Shown piece by piece: positions 44,091-52,646 of a stretch of DNA of 64,000 nucleotides. A program made the position numbers and the translations under genes. The stretch is taken from positions 248,001 through 312,000 of the forward strand of contig NZ_CAMVDO010000001.1 in NCBI RefSeq assembly GCF_947166265.1. Direction: 5' to 3'. Origin of the DNA: an uncultured Fibrobacter sp. GTDB taxonomy: Bacteria > Fibrobacterota > Fibrobacteria > Fibrobacterales > Fibrobacteraceae. The number at the start of each line of letters is the position of its first letter. Position 1 is the stretch's first letter. The notes below the pieces were generated by a model. The model was not told where the DNA came from, did no database searches, and saw nothing but the letters and a program-made list of their open reading frames with translations.

Positions 44091-44477
44091 GTGGCAAATA
44101 TAACTAAACAAGCACTGATTCAAGAAATCGCCAAGTCCACCGGATTTGTGCGTAACGACATCAAGACTGTCATCGAACAGTTTCTCGACCTTTTGGGCGA
44201 AAAGCTGATCGAAGGCAACACCATCGAAATCCGAGGCTTCGGCACATTCAGCTGCAAGCCGCGTAAGGCACGTCCGGCCCGCAACCCGCGCACCGGTGAA
44301 ACCGTCCTTATCGAAGAACGCATGGTCCCCTCGTTCAAGTTCAGCAACGACATCAAGGACAAGATCAACAGCCTCGAAGCGCTTGTCGAAGGTGCCAATG
44401 CGAAACTGGAATCCGAAGGCCGCGACGTAATGCTTACCGTCAAGACGGAAGAAGACGAACCCGAAGAATCCGTCTAA
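44091..44477 (+). CDS. HU/IHF-family DNA-binding protein
   Basis: 128 residues from a GTG at 44091. The HU/IHF fold covers residues 1-92: ITKQALIQEIAKSTGF, IEIRGFGTFSCKPRKARPARNPRTGE with the DNA-intercalating NPRTGE loop. An acidic tail of about 35 residues is an addition to the usual 90. It bends DNA and organises the nucleoid. IHF-alpha-like and HU-like assignments cannot be separated. It ends in a strong terminator and is monocistronic. Confidence 0.92.
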   Translation: MANITKQALIQEIAKSTGFVRNDIKTVIEQFLDLLGEKLIEGNTIEIRGFGTFSCKPRKARPARNPRTGETVLIEERMVPSFKFSNDIKDKINSLEALVEGANAKLESEGRDVMLTVKTEEDEPEESV

Positions 44478-44501
44478 GTCTTAGAGTTGTAAAGTTTATA
44501 A

Positions 44502-44531
44502 TGCCCCGACCTTGTCGGGGCACTTTTTTTT
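44502..44531 (+). terminator. Terminator after the HU/IHF gene
   Basis: TGCCCCGAC-CTT-GTCGGGGCA followed by CTTTTTTTT; a textbook intrinsic terminator. Confidence 0.92.
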
Positions 44532-44551
44532 GAAGGGAAAAGATCCCCGCC

Positions 44552-45256
44552 TTACGTCAGCGAGGCAATTTCTTCTTCGGTCAGGTAGCGCCACCCGCCC
44601 TTGCCAAGCGACGAATCCAGCACCACCGGGCCGATGGCTTCGCGCTTCAGGGTTTCCACGTGATTCCCCACCGCGGCAAACATGCGGCGAACCTGGTGGT
44701 ACAGTCCTTCCCCGATCGAGATTAAGACGGAGTCACCGTCGACCTCGAGGGCCCGTGCAAGCACTGGCCTGCGTTCGTCCTTGAGCATCACGCCGCGAAG
44801 GAGTTCCGCCTTCTGTTCCTCGGTAAACGGGCGCGCAAGCGTCACACGGTACTGCTTGAGGTAGCCTTTCTTGGGGCTTTCCACCTTGTGAATAAAATCG
44901 CCCTGGTTCGAGAAAAGCAACAGCCCCGAAGAATCCGCATCGAGGCGCCCTACCGTCTGGATTCCCATCGCGGTAAAGCGATCGGGCAACAGTTCAAACA
45001 CCGACTGGTGGTCGCGGGCATTGTGGCTACATTCCACGTCGAGCGGCTTGTCCATCATGACGTAGAGCTTTTCTATCGTCGGGACTTCTTCGCCATTCAC
45101 CGTAATCGATTCCGGGCGTTCCTTGAATTCAAGAAACGGATCGTCAAGAACCTTGCCATCCAGTTCCACCATGCCCATACGCACCAGGGCACGAGCCTCC
45201 TTGCGCGAACCAAAGCCGATAGAGGCCAGCAACCTATCCAAAGTCAAAGCAGGCAT
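44552..45256 (-). CDS. RsuA/RluB/E/F-family pseudouridine synthase
   Basis: 234 residues: an N-terminal S4 RNA-binding domain (RLLASIGFGSRKEARALVRMGMVELDG), then the synthase domain with catalytic Asp106 in GRLDADSSGLLLF and the C-terminal GLYHQVRRMFAAVGNHVETLKR. It isomerises a uridine in rRNA. RsuA (16S) versus RluB/E/F (23S) cannot be decided. Its ATG overlaps the upstream stop (TGATG), so it is coupled to the DUF2953-like gene at the end of a long operon. Confidence 0.9.
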   Translation of the reverse strand: MPALTLDRLLASIGFGSRKEARALVRMGMVELDGKVLDDPFLEFKERPESITVNGEEVPTIEKLYVMMDKPLDVECSHNARDHQSVFELLPDRFTAMGIQTVGRLDADSSGLLLFSNQGDFIHKVESPKKGYLKQYRVTLARPFTEEQKAELLRGVMLKDERRPVLARALEVDGDSVLISIGEGLYHQVRRMFAAVGNHVETLKREAIGPVVLDSSLGKGGWRYLTEEEIASLT

Positions 45257-46251
45257 CAGTCATCCTCCGACATCATTTTCATAATCTTGTTGCGGATAAA
45301 TCCAAGTTCCGGAAGCTCACCCGTCTTCAGGATATGGGCACGACGGCGCCAGAACGTATACGCCATCACACCGCCGTAAAAGAGCGTCGTCAAGAAAAGC
45401 CCCAAAACTCGGCACAGGTTCACCGAGAACCGAACACGCCCTTCCGTGCGCGGTTCATGGTCGTAGGTCCAATCCATCCGAAAATCCCAATCGCCAATGT
45501 AGGGGTAACTCTTGAGAAAACCGTTCAAGGCTGCGGCGTAGCCCATGTGCTGGTATTCCATGCGGATGCCTTCTACAAAGCAACCGACAAAGCGCACCCG
45601 GAACAAGCGGAAGAGTGCTGACATCTCATGACGCACAGCCCACCAGGCACGGGTATCGAATTCGGGAGTCAGGAGAAGCGTCCAGAATTCCTTGTCCGAG
45701 AGCGAGCGCTTTTTTGTTTCCTCGTCATCCGGAACATCCGTCTTTTTTTCAGGTTCTTCTGCAGCAACCGGCTCCCTGGATTCAGGCATCGTTTCAGGTT
45801 CCTTCTTTTCGGGAACTTCCGATTCGACTTCCGAATCCACCTTCGGGGCGGTTTCCGTTTTGTCTACAGTTTCCTCCGACCGTTCTTTTTCCTGCTCCAC
45901 TTTCGGAGCGGGTAGTTCGGTTTCCGACGTTTCTTCGGGCTCGGCTTGTTTAGGAGCATCCGCCTTTTCTACAGAAACGGGGACCTTCGCCACCTCTTCT
46001 AGAGCATCCACTTTTTCAGAAGGAGCGTTCTCTTTTTCGGAGGGAACATCCTCTTTTTCAGAAGGGGTTTCCGCCTTTTCAGAGGGAACTTCCTTGCCAA
46101 ACTTTTTCTTGTAAGTGTAGAGAGTTTTCTTGAAAAAAAGGAGATGGACGCACACTCCGTCCAGCCCCGCAGAAAAATCAATCCAAAAAACAAACGGGAA
46201 AAACAGGGCGACAAGCGCCAAAGCACAAAGAACGCCCAGAACCCAGATCAA
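45256..46251 (-). CDS. DUF2953-like membrane protein with long acidic linker
   Basis: 331 residues from a TTG at 46251. An N-terminal transmembrane helix (VLGVLCALALVALFFPFVFWI) is followed by a 110-residue low-complexity region rich in Glu, Lys and Pro with degenerate PSEK repeats (five in about 40 residues). The C-terminal domain (EFDTRAWWAVRHEMSALFRLFRVRFVGCFVEG, then YPYIGDWDFRMDWTYDHEPRTEGRVRFSVNLCRVL) and a second helix (GLFLTTLFYGGVMAYTFW) recall DUF2953. It lies five bases behind the MlaC gene. Function is unknown; the linker could span part of the periplasm. Confidence 0.7.
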   Translation of the reverse strand: MIWVLGVLCALALVALFFPFVFWIDFSAGLDGVCVHLLFFKKTLYTYKKKFGKEVPSEKAETPSEKEDVPSEKENAPSEKVDALEEVAKVPVSVEKADAPKQAEPEETSETELPAPKVEQEKERSEETVDKTETAPKVDSEVESEVPEKKEPETMPESREPVAAEEPEKKTDVPDDEETKKRSLSDKEFWTLLLTPEFDTRAWWAVRHEMSALFRLFRVRFVGCFVEGIRMEYQHMGYAAALNGFLKSYPYIGDWDFRMDWTYDHEPRTEGRVRFSVNLCRVLGLFLTTLFYGGVMAYTFWRRRAHILKTGELPELGFIRNKIMKMMSEDD

Positions 46252-46256
46252 AACGA

Positions 46257-46835
46257 CTAATTCTCCGTTTCGTCAGCCTTCTTGCTGATAATGTCGATCA
46301 GTTCGGCAAAGCTCTTGTTCTTGAGAATCTGGCTGAACTGGTCCTTGTAATTGCGAGCCGTAGAAAGGTCGTCGATCACCAGGTCCCAAGCCTTCCACTT
46401 ACCGTCAACAAGGCTCATCTTGTATTCCAGAACCGATTCCTTCCCCTTGTTCCACAGGTGGGCGACAACGCGGGCTTCGGAATCCCCTTTCATCTTGGCG
46501 TTTTCGTAAATCGTAGAATCGGCACGGTAAAGTTCCAAACGCTTAGCGCTAGAGTTTCGGACCATGCGCTGGAATTCGGCAACGAACTTTTCCAGGGAAG
46601 CTTCGTCCTGCGCCTTCCAGTCACTTGCCGAAAGCGACTTCTTGGCAAGCAATGCAAAATCGAAGGAATCGTTGAGCAGGTTTTTCACGCGCTCCGTTTC
46701 CTTGGCGTTTCGGCTAGACTTTTTCAAAAGCGTCTGCAGTTCCGCATCCTTTTTCTTGATAGCGGCCACGGGATCTTCGGCAGCAAAGGCGACCAAGGAC
46801 GCGCAGGCAATAGCGATTAAAACTTTCTTGAACAT
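46257..46835 (-). CDS. MlaC/Ttg2D-family phospholipid-binding periplasmic protein
   Basis: 192 residues with AAGGAG before the ATG and a signal peptide ending FAA. The family order is visible: DPVAAIKKKDAELQTLLKK, FDFALLAKKSLSASDWK, LEKFVAEFQRMVRNSSAKRLE, and WKAWDLVIDDLSTARNYKDQFSQILKNKSFAELI. MlaC ferries phospholipids between the outer- and inner-membrane Mla complexes. Here it is beside a TolC-type protein instead of mlaDEF; the MlaE permease lies about 20 kb away. Confidence 0.85.
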   Translation of the reverse strand: MFKKVLIAIACASLVAFAAEDPVAAIKKKDAELQTLLKKSSRNAKETERVKNLLNDSFDFALLAKKSLSASDWKAQDEASLEKFVAEFQRMVRNSSAKRLELYRADSTIYENAKMKGDSEARVVAHLWNKGKESVLEYKMSLVDGKWKAWDLVIDDLSTARNYKDQFSQILKNKSFAELIDIISKKADETEN

Positions 46836-46851
46836 TTTGTCTCCTTTTAAC

Positions 46852-48213
46852 TCACTGATTCATATAAATCGTATGGAAGTCCTTGAGCGACATCCCCATT
46901 TTGGCGATCAGTTGAGCAAATTCCACGTTGTAGGCACAGACTGCAAAATAGTAATCTTTCAGCATCGTCACATTCTGCGTATAGGCGGATACCAGCTCGC
47001 CCGTCTTGGACTTGTCCAGATCGTACTGCATGGCAGCCCCCTTCAGAATCGATTCCGAGGCACGCAGGCTTTCCGTCAGGGCATCTAGCTTTTCCTTGGC
47101 GGCAACCACCTGATAGTACTGTTCTTCGGCACGCGCCATCAGACCATCCGAAGCATACGACTCTTTCAACTGCAGGGCCCTATAGTCGATTCGGCTTGCG
47201 CGGAAACCCTCCCAGTTTTTCCAGAAATTCAGGTTGTAACGCACCCCGATTCCAATGACACCATCAAGTTTGTTCACGGCATCTTCGGCAAAGGCGTTTT
47301 TCTGCAACACGCTACGGTTTCCCGCCCAGCTTTTCACGTATTCGACTTCACCCATGATAAAGAATTCGGGCGCAAGCTTTGCCTCGGCAAGATCCATTTG
47401 TAGGCGACGGGCGCGAAGTCCTGCAGAAAGCTGACGCAATTCCGGGTGGTATTTCAGGGTCAGTTCACGCACTTCATCCAGCATCGGCAAAGGTTCCTTT
47501 CGCGGAAGCAGGACGGAATCCGATGCTACAAAGGAGTCATCTTCGTCCAAATTGAGCGAAAAACGAATCGCAAGCACCACGCGACGCATTCCCAGATTCG
47601 CCTCGGCAACGCCTTCCTTGACGGTATGCATCTTGGCCTTGAGATTCAGCAGGTCCATTTGCGAGACATTCGGATCATCGTCGTCCAAAGCCTCTTCGAG
47701 CTTTTCGTAGGCTTCGTCCACCTTGGATTTAGCATCGTCTGCAATGCGGATCATTTCTTTGGCCAGCAGGTAGTTGTAGTAATAGGTCTGCAGTTCCACG
47801 TCTTTCTTGTGGACCTGATTTTCGATATCGAACGACTTCTGCTGAACATCGGCTTCGAGAGCCATTTTACCGGCGCGGTACTGCCCTAGGTTTAAAGGCT
47901 GGATAAATTTCGCCTGCACCCCCCAGTACGGCCCCATCTTGGAAAAGTCATAGACATCGACCGTGTCACCATCCTGAAGTTCTTCCTTTAAGCCAGGCGC
48001 AGGACCAACCATCATCGTCACGTTAAAGGTCGGGAGAATGGCTTCGGCCTTGAGTCTCGCAATCTGGTTTTTCTTGGCCTCGGTTCCGTGCTGCAGTTCC
48101 TTTACCTGCGGATCTTTGGCAAGGCCTTCTTCTACAAATCGCATCAGGTCGTACCGGATTTCACCGGCAAGCGAAAGCGATGCGCAGATTAGAATGAAAA
48201 GCACTCGGAACAT
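46852..48213 (-). CDS. TolC-family outer-membrane channel protein
   Basis: 453 residues with a signal peptide (MFRVLFILICASLSLAG). Two long helical hairpin repeats of the OEP type: VEEGLAKDPQVKELQHGTEAKKNQIARLKAEAILPTF and VRELTLKYHPELRQLSAGLRARRLQMDLAEAKLAPEF, each followed by beta-strand segments (YWGVQAKFIQPLNLGQ; IGIGVRYNLNFWKNW). TolC proteins form the exit duct of efflux and type I secretion systems. No fusion protein or pump is adjacent. The MlaC gene follows by 16 bp, suggesting an alternative lipid-trafficking function. Confidence 0.88.
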   Translation of the reverse strand: MFRVLFILICASLSLAGEIRYDLMRFVEEGLAKDPQVKELQHGTEAKKNQIARLKAEAILPTFNVTMMVGPAPGLKEELQDGDTVDVYDFSKMGPYWGVQAKFIQPLNLGQYRAGKMALEADVQQKSFDIENQVHKKDVELQTYYYNYLLAKEMIRIADDAKSKVDEAYEKLEEALDDDDPNVSQMDLLNLKAKMHTVKEGVAEANLGMRRVVLAIRFSLNLDEDDSFVASDSVLLPRKEPLPMLDEVRELTLKYHPELRQLSAGLRARRLQMDLAEAKLAPEFFIMGEVEYVKSWAGNRSVLQKNAFAEDAVNKLDGVIGIGVRYNLNFWKNWEGFRASRIDYRALQLKESYASDGLMARAEEQYYQVVAAKEKLDALTESLRASESILKGAAMQYDLDKSKTGELVSAYTQNVTMLKDYYFAVCAYNVEFAQLIAKMGMSLKDFHTIYMNQ

Positions 48214-48264
48214 GCGCTATAATTTAGTAAAATAGTTTTAGATGCGGTAAACACCCATCGCCCG

Positions 48265-48966
48265 TTATTGACCGCTTGTCTCTAAAAAGTCGATACGAGT
48301 CAAGTTTCTGTACTTGGCGACAACATGTTCGTAATAGCGCGTCGGAAGCGGTTTCCCAGATTCTAGCATACGGTCTACCGCCGAATGTCCTAAGTTGTAT
48401 GCAATCAGGGCGTCTTTCCAGTTGCCGTATTTCGAAATGAGGCGGATCAGGTACGCCGTACCCACCGTCACGTTAATTTCCGGCTTGAGCAGGTCTTCTT
48501 CAGTTTCGATACTCAGCCCAAAATGCGCCCCCATTTTCTTTGCCGTTTCAAGCTTAATTTGCATAAGCCCAAGCGCCCCCGAATACGCCCCCGACTGTTT
48601 ACGTCCACGCGCCTTGGGGTTTCCGTGGCTTTCCTGTGCCACCACCGACAAAATCAGGAGAGGATCGGTCGCATAGGATCTCGATATTTGCCATATTTGC
48701 TCCGTGAGCATTTCGCGCTGTTCTTCGGTCAAGCGATTCTTGGAAAGGTAGGCAAGCGCCTTGTCGATTTTGACGTAGTCCACCGTCCACTTGCCCCACT
48801 TGTTCAGTTGTTCCAAATCACCGCGCAAGGCCGTTTCCTGAAAAGCGAGGTCACGAAGTTCCGCCTGGCGGGCAAACCAATACGACACAAAGAGCCCAAG
48901 CGCCCCGAAACAAAAAACGAGGGCAACCGCAAACGAAATCGTCGAGATGTGGAAATTACTTTTCAC
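48265..48966 (-). CDS. Membrane-anchored lytic transglycosylase (SLT family)
   Basis: 233 residues from a GTG at 48966 lying inside the end of the previous gene. One N-terminal transmembrane helix (about 8-30) precedes a helical linker. The SLT domain (about 95-225) has catalytic Glu112 in VVAQESHGNP, GALGLMQI and ALIAYNLGHSAVDRML. It cleaves peptidoglycan between MurNAc and GlcNAc in the periplasm. Overlap of 11 bp with the STAS-like gene implies coupled translation. Confidence 0.9.
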   Translation of the reverse strand: MKSNFHISTISFAVALVFCFGALGLFVSYWFARQAELRDLAFQETALRGDLEQLNKWGKWTVDYVKIDKALAYLSKNRLTEEQREMLTEQIWQISRSYATDPLLILSVVAQESHGNPKARGRKQSGAYSGALGLMQIKLETAKKMGAHFGLSIETEEDLLKPEINVTVGTAYLIRLISKYGNWKDALIAYNLGHSAVDRMLESGKPLPTRYYEHVVAKYRNLTRIDFLETSGQ

Positions 48967-49645
48967 GCCTGGTATTCTCTAGGTATTCCAGATACCCGAC
49001 CCAATCCTGAATCAGCCCAAAAGAACTGAGCATCGTCGTGTCTTGAACGACACCTAACTTGCGGAGCGGACCGATCGAGGATTCCAGTTTATCGATTTCC
49101 TTGATATAGCGGTCTTTCTGGTTCTGAAGTGCAATAATCTGCGCCTGCTTATCGGAAAGTTCTCGCCCCTGCGTCGATATGATTATCAACAACGTAACTA
49201 CCCAGCCCAGAATCAACGATAAGAAAGCCACCGCCACGCCGGAACTGACCGTAATACCGGAGCGGAGTCCATAATGCAGGCCAATCTGTTGCAGCTGTTT
49301 CTTGGTTCCCGATTTCTTGTAGGCGTTACGATTTTCGTACACCTCGAAAATGTTAAGGTATTTGGAGAAATAGTCCTCGAGTTCTTCCGAATCAAATATT
49401 AGAATCAGCGTAGACTTTTGCGACTTGACGCGGCTCAGGAGTTCCAGGAAAACATCCAGGTAGCGGTCGCTTGAAAAGTGTGCGTTCTGAAGATTCAAAA
49501 AGAAAAAGCAGCCTGGGCCATCGACAAGCATATCGAGTTTTTCACGCACCGCCGAAAGCTGGGCCACGCCGAGCGAACCCGACAAGGTCAGTTCCACGTC
49601 GTTTCCGCGCGATTCCACCTGGATGTCAATCAGATCGGATTTCAT
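48956..49645 (-). CDS. STAS-like domain protein with transmembrane helix and coiled coil
   Basis: 229 residues. The N-terminal 105 residues have the STAS pattern of anti-sigma-factor antagonists (VELTLSGSLGVAQLSAVREKL, CFFFLNLQNAHFSSDRYLDVFLELL, STLILIFDSEELEDYFSKY); the usual phosphorylated Ser motif DSSG reads SSDR. A transmembrane helix (about 131-158) and a coiled coil (KQAQIIALQNQKDRYIKEIDKLESS) follow. It is an unusual fusion. The ribosome site (AAGAGG) is made of the last codons of the GH57-like gene, and its 3' end overlaps the transglycosylase gene. Confidence 0.78.
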   Translation of the reverse strand: MKSDLIDIQVESRGNDVELTLSGSLGVAQLSAVREKLDMLVDGPGCFFFLNLQNAHFSSDRYLDVFLELLSRVKSQKSTLILIFDSEELEDYFSKYLNIFEVYENRNAYKKSGTKKQLQQIGLHYGLRSGITVSSGVAVAFLSLILGWVVTLLIIISTQGRELSDKQAQIIALQNQKDRYIKEIDKLESSIGPLRKLGVVQDTTMLSSFGLIQDWVGYLEYLENTRREK

Positions 49646-49648
49646 GCG

Positions 49649-51505
49649 TCACCTCTTGGAAATATGGACCGTCAGCTGGATGTCCGTTGAAACGCCCTCG
49701 GAAAGCGACATTTTCCAGAACGGGAAAATGCGGATTCCCTGCAAGGCTTCGGGTGCGGCGAGCGCGGATGCCCCGAATATCGGGGAGACCAGGAGCGAAG
49801 CCCTGGTCTTGAAATCAAGGCAGACGCGACATTCCGTGACACAATCCTTGATTTCAATCCGCGCGGCATCGGGGAATATCAGCGGATCAGAGAAGTTAAA
49901 CTTGAGCGGAGCGCCGTCAACAACAATGTCCTTTCCCGTGGTACCGCAAGCGAGCAGTCCCGTTTCAAGGAGCGTTCCGAAAAATCCCTTGCGAGTTTCA
50001 GAGGACTCGCTAAAAATCCTGTACGTGAGGCCAAATTCAGAACCCGCCGCCGAAAGTTCGAAAGTCTTTTCAACAAGAAGGCGGCCTTCTCCAGATTTTT
50101 CCTGGGGATCCACCTGAAGCAGCTGGATATCCGTACCGGCATCGTGACGACGAATCTGGTAATCAAACGGATTGAGCAATACGCCTTCGCGGTCCGAAAG
50201 CAACTGGTCCAGCTTGGGAGCGGCAAGTTCCACGTTCGGAAGCACAAAGTCCAGGAATCCGACCGCAGGGTCGCCATCGTCGCGCCACGAGCTCAACAGA
50301 TTATTTTCGGAGTCCTTCGCATTCAAGATGTGGAGGATTCCTCCCATAAAGTAATCCAGCAGGAATGAATACGAATGATTTTCCGCCCAGATAAACTTGC
50401 GACCTTCGAGCATGAAGTCCGCGATATCCAGGCGGATGCCGTCAAACGACGCAAGCTCGGTCAGGCGATTGGCCGCCTGAAGCAAGAAACGAGAACCCCA
50501 CCAGCGCACCATGGGAGTACGCATGCCTTCGCTGTCCTGCATATCGCGGTAATAGATTGGCGACATCGCCGGCATGAGCATCTGGTAAATTTCAAGCTGT
50601 TCATGCCCCTTCAAGGAATCTTTCGCACGGTGGAAAAGCGACAGAAGCGTCTTGTGCAGCAGATTGACTTCGGGCCTTCGAATGAGCAGTTCGCGGCAGG
50701 TTTTCGCCGTAGCGGGGAGTCCAATTTTTCTCCCTGCCGAAAGCAGGAAACTGAGGCGGCCTTCCGAACTCTGCTCACTCACAACGCTTGCGACCGTCCG
50801 CGTTTCAAGTTCGTTCGTTTCGACAAAATCGATCAATCGTTCAAAAAAGGGAATGATGTCTCCGGGCTGCGGCGGAATATCCAATCCGACAACGGCTGTC
50901 TTTCCGCTGCGGCAATACGGTTCCGCAATTTCTTGCCACCTAAAATCATCGTTAGAAATGGCCTTGGACAATTTTTCCGACACGGGAACGACCCTCAAGA
51001 AGGCACCCTTGTCTTCGACGGAATACCATCCCGAAACCGACGTGGTACGGCCCAAGGCATCCTGAAGCGAAGCTTCCTGCACCAGGGCGTATTCAAAACG
51101 GTATTCCTCCAAAAGGTCGGTCATTTCCATTTCCCAGACCATCGAGGAATTGAAATATCCCGTCGGTTCGACATCGAACATTTTCCACAGAAGCCTTTCA
51201 TGCTGCTTGAGTTGCATCGACTGCAGCTCTTCGGGGAAAAGCGGAAGCATCGGATCGTAATAGCCGCCCCCCAGAAGTTCAAGTTTTCCCTTTTCGATTG
51301 CCTTGCGCATTTTTTCGATTGCCTGCGACCGCGCCACCTTGCCCACCGCTTCGAGCGTCGGGCCATCCATAAACAAGGAAAAGCGCACCTTGCCCGAATC
51401 CAGCATCTTGACGACACCCGACAACAGATTTTCGGCAACGGCAGAAAGCTTGGCGTATGCCGTCGACGGCGGCAACTGCAAAACAAAAGACAGGGACGGT
51501 TTCAT
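49649..51505 (-). CDS. GH57-like glycoside hydrolase / glucanotransferase homologue
   Basis: 618 residues from the ATG at 51505; the ORF stays open upstream without a plausible start. Features of GH57 4-alpha-glucanotransferases: LELLGGGYYDPMLPL, GYFNSSMVWEMEM with Glu125 at the nucleophile position, a helical DUF1925-like part and a beta-sandwich DUF1926-like C-terminus (FLLDYFMGGILHILNAKD, LVEKTFELSAAGSEFGLTYRIF). The general acid/base region, usually DGEKFG, reads LDIPPQPGD, so it may have altered activity. No signal peptide is seen, so it is cytoplasmic. Glycogen metabolism is the likely context, since Fibrobacter stores glycogen. Confidence 0.8.
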   Translation of the reverse strand: MKPSLSFVLQLPPSTAYAKLSAVAENLLSGVVKMLDSGKVRFSLFMDGPTLEAVGKVARSQAIEKMRKAIEKGKLELLGGGYYDPMLPLFPEELQSMQLKQHERLLWKMFDVEPTGYFNSSMVWEMEMTDLLEEYRFEYALVQEASLQDALGRTTSVSGWYSVEDKGAFLRVVPVSEKLSKAISNDDFRWQEIAEPYCRSGKTAVVGLDIPPQPGDIIPFFERLIDFVETNELETRTVASVVSEQSSEGRLSFLLSAGRKIGLPATAKTCRELLIRRPEVNLLHKTLLSLFHRAKDSLKGHEQLEIYQMLMPAMSPIYYRDMQDSEGMRTPMVRWWGSRFLLQAANRLTELASFDGIRLDIADFMLEGRKFIWAENHSYSFLLDYFMGGILHILNAKDSENNLLSSWRDDGDPAVGFLDFVLPNVELAAPKLDQLLSDREGVLLNPFDYQIRRHDAGTDIQLLQVDPQEKSGEGRLLVEKTFELSAAGSEFGLTYRIFSESSETRKGFFGTLLETGLLACGTTGKDIVVDGAPLKFNFSDPLIFPDAARIEIKDCVTECRVCLDFKTRASLLVSPIFGASALAAPEALQGIRIFPFWKMSLSEGVSTDIQLTVHISKR

Positions 51506-51534
51506 AGAGGAAAGAATAGTAAATTCGGAAAACT

Positions 51535-52608
51535 TTAAGATTTTTTCGGCGGGAATACGTCTTTCTGGGCGGTCACATGGGGCAAGAACCTTTTCATGAG
51601 CGGGATAAGGCCAAGATAAAGAAGCATTGTCCCCCCGAACACGACGGCAAGCGAAACGGAACGGGGCCAATGCACATGACTTTCTCGCAAGATCCTGATG
51701 ATAATCCACTGGATCCAGCCATGCGTCACAAGGATCATAATGGAATAGCGGCCAAAATAGGAAACGAGCGGCACCTTACCGATGGCCTTCGACAAGAAAA
51801 GCACTCCAAGCGTGCCGAGAATTCCACTCAAGTAAACCTGCCATACGGGAATCCAGTAACGGTTGCTCACGTAGCTCACCGATTCGGGCGGAGCCTTGAG
51901 CGACAGTGCGGCGACGATTCCAAAACAAACTAACGCTACCGGGATATTCCAGCGGTCATACCGGGAAGGTGCCAGGATTTGGGTGTAGCGGAAAGCCGCA
52001 TGCCCCGCACAGAAATATGGAACCGTAGCAAGCGACGACGCCAGGAACAAGGGCAACTTTATTCCGTAACGCCCCAGCAAAAATCCAACCATTCCTAGGA
52101 ATATCGAAAGCACCACTAAAGACGCGGTCGCGTAACGCGGGAATTTTTTCGCCACGACCTTTTTCGAGACCAGGTACAAAGCATAAAACAGGAGGTTCGC
52201 CCAGAACAGGCTCAACAGGAACCATATCGGAATGTTCGGGAACGACTGTTTCCACACAAACGAAAACCACACCCCTGCACCGGGACTTGCCCGCAAATGA
52301 AAATAATGCAATACGAACGGGAATATGCACGAAAGCGTCACAAAGAAAAACGCAAACGGTATCAAGAGCTTATTGACCTTGCGCAAGCAAAAGTCAAAGA
52401 AACCGGCGTATTCCTTAAAAAAAAGACCCGACAGGAAAAAATACAGCGGCATCCGAAAAGACGACACGGCCTCTTTAAGCGGATACGTTTCGAGCCCCCA
52501 GGTACTTGCCACATGGTGCCAGACCACAAACATAATGCAAAAGCCCTTGGCCAAATCGACAAAGGCGAATCGCGGCTTTGCAGCAGATGTCAGCACGGGA
52601 GAATCCAT
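51535..52608 (-). CDS. Membrane acyltransferase (acyltransferase-3 family)
   Basis: 357 residues with about ten transmembrane helices. FAFVDLAKGFCIMFVVWHH and SFRMPLYFFLSGLFFK are the hallmark N-terminal segments of acyltransferase-3 enzymes (OafA/WecH-like) that move acetyl or succinyl groups onto extracytoplasmic sugars. Basic residues in the loop KVNKLLIPF are also typical. It lies 38 bp after the alpha/beta-hydrolase gene and close to the polysaccharide genes, suggesting that it decorates an exported glycan. Confidence 0.9.
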   Translation of the reverse strand: MDSPVLTSAAKPRFAFVDLAKGFCIMFVVWHHVASTWGLETYPLKEAVSSFRMPLYFFLSGLFFKEYAGFFDFCLRKVNKLLIPFAFFFVTLSCIFPFVLHYFHLRASPGAGVWFSFVWKQSFPNIPIWFLLSLFWANLLFYALYLVSKKVVAKKFPRYATASLVVLSIFLGMVGFLLGRYGIKLPLFLASSLATVPYFCAGHAAFRYTQILAPSRYDRWNIPVALVCFGIVAALSLKAPPESVSYVSNRYWIPVWQVYLSGILGTLGVLFLSKAIGKVPLVSYFGRYSIMILVTHGWIQWIIIRILRESHVHWPRSVSLAVVFGGTMLLYLGLIPLMKRFLPHVTAQKDVFPPKKS

Positions 52609-52646
52609 ACCGTCTTAAAAACCTTCCTGACGTAATCGAGCGGCTT

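Noticed and set aside
51506-51709. 68-residue N-terminal extension of the GH57-like protein
   Set aside because: It runs antisense into the acyltransferase 3' end and has a composition unlike the rest; the family start matches the ATG at 51505.
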